From contig NC_016476.1 in assembly GCF_000226095.1 (NCBI RefSeq), forward strand, positions 2,356,001 through 2,420,000: DNA of 64,000 nt, given 5' to 3'. This document shows positions 57,513-64,000 of the stretch, in pieces; position 1 is the first letter of the stretch, and each line of letters begins with the position of its first letter. Origin of the DNA: Thermothelomyces thermophilus ATCC 42464. Lineage: Eukaryota > Ascomycota > Sordariomycetes > Sordariales > Chaetomiaceae. The notes under the pieces were generated by a model, which was not told the origin of the DNA, made no database searches, and was given only the letters and a program-made list of their open reading frames with translations. The position numbers were made by a program, and so were the translations under genes.

Positions 57513-58440
57513 ATGACCCAGCTCTCTCCCAAGCTCACCATGGCCTCCGCCAAGGGCGTCGTCCTATCATTGTGCCTCTCCGTCTTGTCCGCGGCGGTCG
57601 CAAACACTGCGGACACCCCTTTCCTCGGCTATCCCTCCCCGTGGGCCGTCGATGCCGAACAAGCCGGACCCGTCCTGGGCCGCCGCCTACGCCAAAGCCA
57701 TCGACTTTCTCTCCAGCCTCACCCTGACGGAGAAGGTCAGCCTCACGACGGGCACGACGGGATGGCAGGCGGATCGTTGTATCGGCAACATGGGGGGCGT
57801 GCCCCGCCTGGGATTCTCGAGACTCAGGGGCGAGGCGATCGGAGCCGAGTTCAGGGGTAAGGGAATCGATGTGATGCTCGGGCCGGTGTCGGGCCCTCTG
57901 GGCAGGTCGCCGCAGGGAGGAAGGTATTGGGAAGGGTTTGGGTTCGTCTCTCTTCGTCCCTAGGGTATGTTGTCCGTGTTCCTGTTTTCTGACGGCTGAC
58001 GGCCTCGCAGCCCCGACCCCTATCTTGCTGGTGTCGCCATGGCCGAGTGAGTCCATTCGGGGGATTCAGAGCCGCGGAGTGGTGGCCACTGCCAAGCACT
58101 ATGTACATCCTCAACGAGCAAGAGACGTACCGAGGGAGTGTCGACGTGCATGCAGATCGACGACCGGAGTGTGCGTGCGAGAATGAGTGGACGTCCAACT
58201 ACCTGCTCAAGAACGAACTGGGCTCTCCGGGGTTCATCATGTCGGACTGGGGACCTGGGCATCCCTTCGCGGTTCCGACGAGGTCGAGCTGGAGCCGGGA
58301 GAGACCAAGATTGTCACCTTCAATCTGACGCGGAGGGACGTCAGCAACTGGAACGCCACCATGCAGCAACTGGGAGATCACGGATCGGGCAAAGACTGTC
58401 TTTGTGGGCTCTAACGTGAGCGAGGGACATACACCTGAGT
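57513..58440 (+). pseudogene. Degenerate GH3 beta-glucosidase
   Basis: Remains of a secreted family 3 beta-glucosidase (normally over 700 residues) squeezed into under 1 kb. The N terminus keeps a signal-peptide-like start (ATG at 57513 or 57540) and GYPSPW. A frame change near 57650 leads into DPSWAAAYAKAIDFLSSLTL and LTTGTTGWQADRCIGN. A segment of the family is missing before RGEAIGAEFRGKGIDV and GPLGRSPQGGR. A fossil intron seems to follow (about 57945-58010), then DPYLAGVAMAE, a small insertion with a stop at 58048, and IRGIQSRGVVATAKHY with another frame change near 58103. The nucleophile region SNYLLKNELG...IMSDWG survives, but is followed almost at once by the C-terminal fibronectin-like part (DEVELEPGETKIVTFNLTRR), so the middle of the enzyme is deleted. 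No active enzyme is expected. Confidence 0.87.
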
Positions 58441-58722
58441 TCGACACTGCCCGCGCCCAAAGGGATGTCATGGAGGCACGGCTGAGCCCATCATTGTATA
58501 TACAGGATGAACGGCAACACACGGCTCTCCTGAATTCTTGGTATTACAACAACATCATCATCATCAGGTTGGCTGGCTGTACATAACAATTCTCCCGCCA
58601 ACAATCCCAGCCCACCCGGACCAACGAAGCAGCTAGACCCAAAGAAATAATGACTGCGCACATTTGATTAATAATCTCGTTCAAGTCACCCGCTCATGTG
58701 GGTATATCATCACCCAACTCCT

Positions 58723-58753
<31 letters not shown>

Positions 58754-58763
58754 AAAAAAAAAT
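58441..58763. other. Intergenic region, GH3 pseudogene / MFS gene
   Basis: This stretch holds the far end of the decayed gene and the 3' region of the transporter. It ends with a CCTCCT repeat and the C9A9 tract at 58745-58762, which directly adjoins the transporter stop codon. Confidence 0.6.
58745..58762. repeat. Composite homopolymer C9A9
   Basis: Nine C followed by nine A, one base beyond the stop codon of the minus-strand transporter gene. Confidence 0.88.
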
Positions 58764-60836
58764 TCAGTAGGTGTAACGGAAACCAGGCTCATATGTATCG
58801 TCCTGTGAACAGAAGAAACAATGATTAGTCCACGCCCCAACATTCCCTCTCCAAAAAAACAGAACAGAACAATGACAACAAGGACGAGGATGTCCGACTT
58901 ACCGAATCACACTCGAGCGGGACCTCGCCCCGGTCCGCCTTCTTGTTGAGCCGGCGGAATTCGAGACTGAGCAGGCCCACGATGACCAAGGTGAGCAGCG
59001 TGGTGGCGATGCAGGCGTACAGGCCCGGCTTGTAGCCCGGCTTGTCCTGGTTGCGGAAGACCAGGCTCCCCGCGATGCCGCCGATGCCGCCAAAGGAGAC
59101 AAAGGTGGCGCTGCAGAAGGCGCGCTTCCACTGGCCCCGGATGTTGTTGGCCTGGTACGACATGGCGGCGGGCACGTTGGCGTTGGCGCCCGCGGTGACG
59201 AGGAAGACGCCAAAGTAGCGGACGGCCGCCTTCGAGTGGAAGCCCATGAGCGGCAGGCCGATGATGCACAGCAGGCAGTTGAAGGCGACGATGGGCCCGC
59301 GGATGCGGTACCTGTCACCGGCCCAGGCCGTGGCGAACATGACGATGCCGGCGAAGGCGTAGGGCGGCGCGACCAGGCATTGGGACGCCCCGATGCTGAA
59401 GCCCATGTTCTCCGTCAAGATGAGGGGCAAGAAGTACGCCAGAGCGTACGTGACGGTGGTCGTGTTGAAGAAGATCATGGCGTACGCCCACACCTTGATA
59501 TCCATGCCGGCACGGAGATACTTGGCCAGCGAGAAAGGTTGTGGCTTGACGTCGCCGCGGTCGGCATTGACGCGAGCGCAAACCCTGAAAGAGAACCAAC
59601 CCCCCCGTGTTAGCGAGAGACAAGGACAGACGACCAGGGCTACTACTATTCTTTCTCTCTCTCGACTTACCATTCACGCTCCCTGGCACCGAGGAAGCTC
59701 CAGTTCTTGCGAGTCGCATCGGGAAAGTCGACCAGCAGCCAGTAGCCGGCTATGCCAAGCAACACGGTTATGATGCCCTCAATGATGAAGATCCACCGCC
59801 AGCCGTTAAGCCCGGCGAGCCCGGCCATTTGCATGAGCTGCCAGCGGTTAGTTAGCCTGGTGCATTCGAGCCTCAAGAGCCAAGGGGTTGTTGCCCACTC
59901 ACCCCGTAGGCCAGAATACCAGCAAAGGCAGAGGCAACACAGCCAACGAGGTAAAACACCGAGTTCCGCTTGCCAACCTCATCTGTCGGGCCGTCAGTCC
60001 CAAGCGCTCACCTTATTTCGCTTCACGATCTGGTGGGGAGGGGATGCTTACACCTCGTGTACCAGGTACTCAACAGGTATACACAGCTCGGGAAGAAGCC
60101 TTTATTCTCGTCAGTTTGACACCGGAGTTCGCACAAGGAGAAGAAGGGCCCGCGTGGGGGGGGGGGGGGGGAGGAGGAAGGACGGGGCCAGAGAGGAGTA
60201 ATAAACCCACCAGCCTCTAGGAAACCAAGCAGCACCCGCAACCCCGCCAGCTGCCCCCAGTGGTTCACGAAGCCCATGCCGATCATGCACGAGCCCCAAA
60301 GGATGGTGATGGCGGCCAGATGGATCCTAGGTCCAATCTTGCGGACGATGACCGTCGATGGCGGCTGAAAGAGGACATACGTGATGAAGAAGACGAGGGA
60401 GACAATGCTCTATTTCGATTGCACAACCGAGATGGACCAAACGTCAGCACACATTGAACTCTGTGCGAGATTCCCCCAAGTGGGGGAAACCGTCCCTAGA
60501 GGTCCATCTGCCTATCGAAACTACCGAATAAGTCAAAAGAGAACTTACATATCGGTTCTCGATCAAGACCAGATCCACACCCATCCCCGCAATGTTGGCA
60601 GCGCCTAGGTTGGTCCGGTCCATCAGGCTGATGCAGTACATGGCGCCGACGGTCAGCACCAGCCGGCGATCGACCTGGCGGATGATCTTCCTCTGCTCGG
60701 CCGGGGAGAAGCCAAAGTCGTCGGCCGCGAGGGCTCCGCTGCCGACGACGGCCCCCTTGGTGGCATTGCCGATATGGTCAGAATCGGCGGCCTCGACGTT
60801 CTCGAAGCTGACCTTTTCCTGCGAGGACGAGGCCAT
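58764..60836 (-). CDS. MFS transporter, Dal5 / anion:cation symporter family
   Basis: A 12-helix plasma-membrane permease of the fungal Dal5 (allantoate/nicotinate/other organic anion) group. The substrate cannot be read from sequence. Model: exons 60549-60836, 60409 down to 60211, 60052-60099, 59903-59982, 59671-59837, 58903-59584 and 58764-58802, giving 500 residues. The N-terminal tail is cytosolic. The family signature LMDRTNLGAANIAGMG begins near residue 71 in TM1. Then VRKIGPRIHLAAI follows TM2, GFFPSCVYLLSTWYTRYEVG fits TM4-5, and NGWRWIFIIEGIITVLLG fits TM6. The second half has WAYAMIFFNTTTVTYALAYF, and the tail ends EPGFRYTY. Six introns include one with an ATAAAG acceptor (before 60099), forced by the GFFPS motif. 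The last exon encodes only 12 residues. Confidence 0.92.
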
Positions 60837-63015
60837 GGCGGGTGGGTGTTTTGTTGGTTCGCTTCGTCCCGCGAGTCGAGTTATGTTGAATGGTGTAGTG
60901 AGAGAAGAGAGGACAAAGACGGAGTTGATCTGCGAAGCCCAATTCCCTTGCTACAGAGAGAGAGAGAGAGGGAGGGAGGATGGCAAGACGGACGAAGAAC
61001 GGGAAGGACTAAGAGTGGGAGAAGACCAGCCGAGGGGTGTTTGGGGTATAAATGCTCGACGTATCTCTGTATCCTACGCCACTTGACGTGGGACCTGGTG
61101 AGAGCAAAGACCCATCGCGTCTGTAGCGAGAGAAACATAGTCGTCGTTGCTCTAGGCATGGGTTGTCTTTCCGTCTGTAATCCGTACTAGTACATCCCAG
61201 GCTCCCCCCTCCTTGTTTCTTTACCCCAACCTGTCAACAAAGAGGGGAGAATCAAGGCAGCCGTCATCCAATCACACCCCCCGATGCTAGGGGAGCATTT
61301 CCTGCGTACCATTAGTACCAAACCCTTTTGCATGTACTATGTAACTTCTCTCTCCCGCGAACCTGCCCGGCTCTGCGGCCAAGAACGGGCAAACGCTACG
61401 CCTCGGTAGTGCTAACGCACGCGCGCGGGCAATCTATCCAATATTTCCCTTCCCAATCCATGCTCTGTAACTGACACAGCTGGCCCCCGTATCCCGCTAG
61501 GTCGAGAGTCGGGACCATACGGTTCAAGACGGCATCACAGGAGCTGGGCCAGACCGGCCAAGCCAAGACTCTTCCCCGCATTCTTGGGGTGGAATCGTCC
61601 AAGCCCAGGCAAGCCCTTAAAGTCGCCTCGATGGATCCCGACGTGGAGGGCCCCATCGTTCGATGGAGAGGGAGAGAGGCGTGACAGGGTGCGCTGATAG
61701 GCGGCCGAGGCGGCGACCTGGACGATTTGCCAAATGCGGGTGCAGTCGCCGCTGCTAGACAGGGAGGCGTGCTCTTCCGCACGTGGGAGAGGAGGCGCAA
61801 ACTTGATGCTAGCTGTGCAACGGCGGTCGAAATGCGTCTTGGCAATCTGGGATCCCGACTCGCTGCGACAGGGGTCCGGTTGGTCGGTAGCTCGAACTGC
61901 CGCGGGTCTCTCCGCAAACGCGGGGAACGGATGGGGTCTCGGGAGTGGAGAGGCTCGAGGGGAGGGGAGACGAGCTCGGCGGGGAGGAGAAGACGAGCTG
62001 CAGATGATGCAATTCTCCGCGTCTGGGGTAATGGATATGTGGCGCCCAGATGCACGCTAAACCAGACGGCTTGGTCGTCGGCCCCAGTGTACGTACGAGT
62101 ATAGTACAGTACATACTCAAGTACGCTAGTGTTCTATAGTGTACACTAGGTGGCTGTGGCGTTCTTGTCCTTCTGCAATTATGTGAGACTAAGCAAGCAC
62201 CAGAAACGTTGGCAGCCGATGCGCCGAGTCCTGGCTTTTCTTGCGATTGGGCCACGGCAGCTTGCTCAACGGACCTTGCCGTTGCACCTTGCACCTCTCC
62301 CAACGATCTTATCGCGTGTCTGGCCTGTAGCGCAATCAGCAAGTGCTCCATTTGATGGCCTTGCAGCAGTGGATCACATCCTAACGACTAGGCGGTTCGT
62401 AACTATAACCCTCCTCTCGGGTTTGTTGCCCTCCCGGACCTCGGTTCTATCCTAAACTCGTTAGACCGACGGGCGGCTTCTTGCCTCCTTGGACCTTGAC
62501 CGGCGGAAGTTGCGACTCCTTAAGAACGATTCGAGGCCAAAGGATGTGGAGGATGGAAGAATGCGGAATAGGGGTTCCAGCACAGCAGCTCCCTCAGTAA
62601 GAAAGCGTAGGGCATGGTGTCTGGCCAAGAGCGACACGAGAAGGTCACATCAGCAGATCCATCCAGTTCGTCAGGTTCCGTATCTGTAAACACACACCTT
62701 GTTGCATCGTGACTTGTCTGCTCTTGAGAATTCCATACGCTTCATCGAGTTTTCTCAACACTGGTTGATAATGGACAGTGTAGATGGGTCTAGAACACGA
62801 TCAGCAACTCCGTCAGCTGGGAACGTAAGAGTATGTAACAATGCGATAAGCGTCGTCTCTTCCCGACACGACGGAGACCAATGGATTCACTTCCCGTGGG
62901 ACCGGCATGACAAGGAGTCCCGACAGCAATACACCCTAACAAACTTAGAGGCATTTGCCTCCCCGGGAACACCCAAATAGCCAGCAATGCTACCTCTTAG
63001 CCACGCGATCGGTTC
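60837..63015. other. Intergenic region upstream of the MFS gene
   Basis: No supported gene over 2.2 kb. It contains a GAGA repeat (60955-60978) in the transporter leader, TAATCCGTA at 61178-61186 and GTACGTACGAGTATAGTACAGTAC-like sequence near 62090-62115. A frame of 219 codons on the minus strand (61396-62055) has no ATG at its start and low-complexity composition, so it is not called. The region also includes the 3' side of the last gene. Confidence 0.5.
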
Positions 63016-63841
63016 CTAGCGCATGGCGCCAACGTCATCCCTACCAGCGCCGTTTCGATCAACCTCGGTAGCCGCAGTCCCGACCTCGGTTGGGACTTTG
63101 TTCTCAGCTGCCCTTGGCGATTCTTCTTGGGTATTCTCAATCGTGTTCGACTCCCAGGACCGATCGATCTGAGCTTGGGGTTCGCCTTGCTGTGGACGAG
63201 TCCAGACGTATCGGTTCTCCCGCGCTTCCTTCATGCTGGCTCTGTGGCACAGATCGTCCCGGGAAACCTGACAGTCCTGAGCAACGACGGTTTCTAGCTC
63301 ATGCTCTCTGATCTGCCATCCCTTAGGAACGAAGGCAATTTGTCTTAATTTGATCTGGTCGTACCCGGACCGCCAACATAGCTGTGCAGGACTGGACAGC
63401 GTCGACAGCTACGTCTGGAGTAGTTTCCGCGCTTAGACCGCCTTCGCCGACTCCGTCGTCGTGGTCGTCATCGTCACGATCGCTGTTTTTGTCGTCACTC
63501 CCCAGAGCAGAGGCACCATCGAGGGCAAACTCTGGGCGATACTCCTGGCATTGTTTTGGGCACTCCTCATATGGTGCGGCGGAGACGGCCCCCGGGCCCT
63601 TGAGGATGTTGCGATCAATGAAAACTTCTCGACGACTCAATTCCTGCTGAAGTGAAATAGTGCGACTTTGCTCGACGCCAACCTCCGCTACTGCATTGTC
63701 CAGCTTACCTGCAAAATCTCTGGCTCGTTTCCGCGACTTCAAAATCTCAACGACGCTTGCAACAACTGCTGCGAATGCTATGGCCCCGAGCACGCTCACC
63801 GTTATGATTTGCGTTTCACTCCAGCTTTGTACTGTCTGCAT
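63016..63841 (-). CDS. Uncharacterised single-pass membrane protein
   Basis: I do not recognise a family. Model: exons 63365-63841 and 63016-63312, giving 257 residues. The intron is 52 nt (GTACGA...GGCAG, phase 0). It is supported because both flanking frames look coding and join without a stop. A short N-terminal tail precedes one hydrophobic helix (about residues 12-34, IITVSVLGAIAFAAVVASVV), followed by a basic KSRKRAR stop-transfer. A coiled-coil-like stretch (about 45-75) comes next, then an Asp-rich run near 115-130, and a hydrophilic C terminus. This suggests a type III or tail-in anchor with most of the protein on the cytosolic side. The branch site is weak (CCTAAG). An upstream exon beyond 63841 is possible, as the window ends 159 bases further on. 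Confidence 0.55.
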
Positions 63842-64000
63842 TGTTTGACCTCGTCCGATGCGGAGGTCGCAGTCAGCTCGGGGCCGTTCTCGTTATGTGG
63901 ATTTCCAGGTAGAAAAGACGTCAGTTGCTGAAGTCTGTGCCGCGAAACAGCTGAGAAACCGAGGAAAGGAGAAGTGTTCCATTCCATCTCCTATATACCA

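Noticed and set aside
61396-62055. 219-codon minus-strand frame
   Set aside because: It starts with GTG, is Arg/Ser/Pro-rich and has no family features.
1-64000. Search for tRNA, 5S rRNA, CRISPR arrays, telomere repeats and transposase or reverse transcriptase domains
   Set aside because: By eye no tRNA B-box in context, no rRNA sequence, no regularly spaced repeats, no TTAGGG arrays and no mobile-element proteins were found. A covariance-model scan would be decisive for RNAs.

Overview
The window looks like nuclear DNA from a filamentous ascomycete, most likely a sordariomycete of the Sordariales/Chaetomiaceae type. The reasons are short introns (about 50-140 nt) with GT donors and CTAAC/CTGAC branch sites, GC-rich coding sequence, an argonaute gene, and protein sequences closest in character to fungal orthologues (GARP subunit Vps51, Ski3, Utp22, Rna14, Sro7). 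No rRNA, tRNA, CRISPR array, intact transposon or telomere was recognised. Exon structures were worked out by hand from reading frame, splice signals and protein-family continuity; all multi-exon models close in frame.

Layout. Positions 1-9990 are a gene-poor block with no gene I can support. It is rich in a short motif family (TACGGATTA / TACGGAGTA) and homopolymer tracts. From 9991 to 14522 lie a mitochondrial asparaginyl-tRNA synthetase (-) and a DUF2263/TIGR02452 PARG-like protein (+). Positions 14523-18147 are a second gene-poor, motif-bearing stretch. From 18148 to 56893 comes a compact housekeeping block: SEC24 (-), CFT2 (+), BOL2/FRA2-like (-), NIF3 (+), VPS51 (-), RMI1 (+), SKI3 (-), UTP22 (+), ASF1 (-), RNA14 (+), an eight-exon argonaute (+) with an unusually long intron-bearing leader, and a Sro7/tomosyn protein (+). 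Six of these genes form head-to-head pairs with the next one and share short promoters. From 57513 the right end holds a badly broken GH3 beta-glucosidase pseudogene (+), a seven-exon Dal5-type MFS transporter (-), a 2.2-kb gap, and a novel single-pass membrane protein gene (-) at the edge.

Function. The core is dominated by RNA metabolism: CFT2 and RNA14 (mRNA 3'-end formation), SKI3 (exosome cofactor), UTP22 (pre-rRNA processing) and argonaute (small-RNA silencing). Membrane traffic (SEC24, VPS51, SRO7) and chromatin/genome stability (ASF1, RMI1) genes are also present. These genes are not known to act as one operon-like unit. The points most worth a second look are the intergenic motif family, the argonaute leader, the directional C-run/A-run junctions, the AAG splice acceptors and the unknown membrane protein at the right edge.
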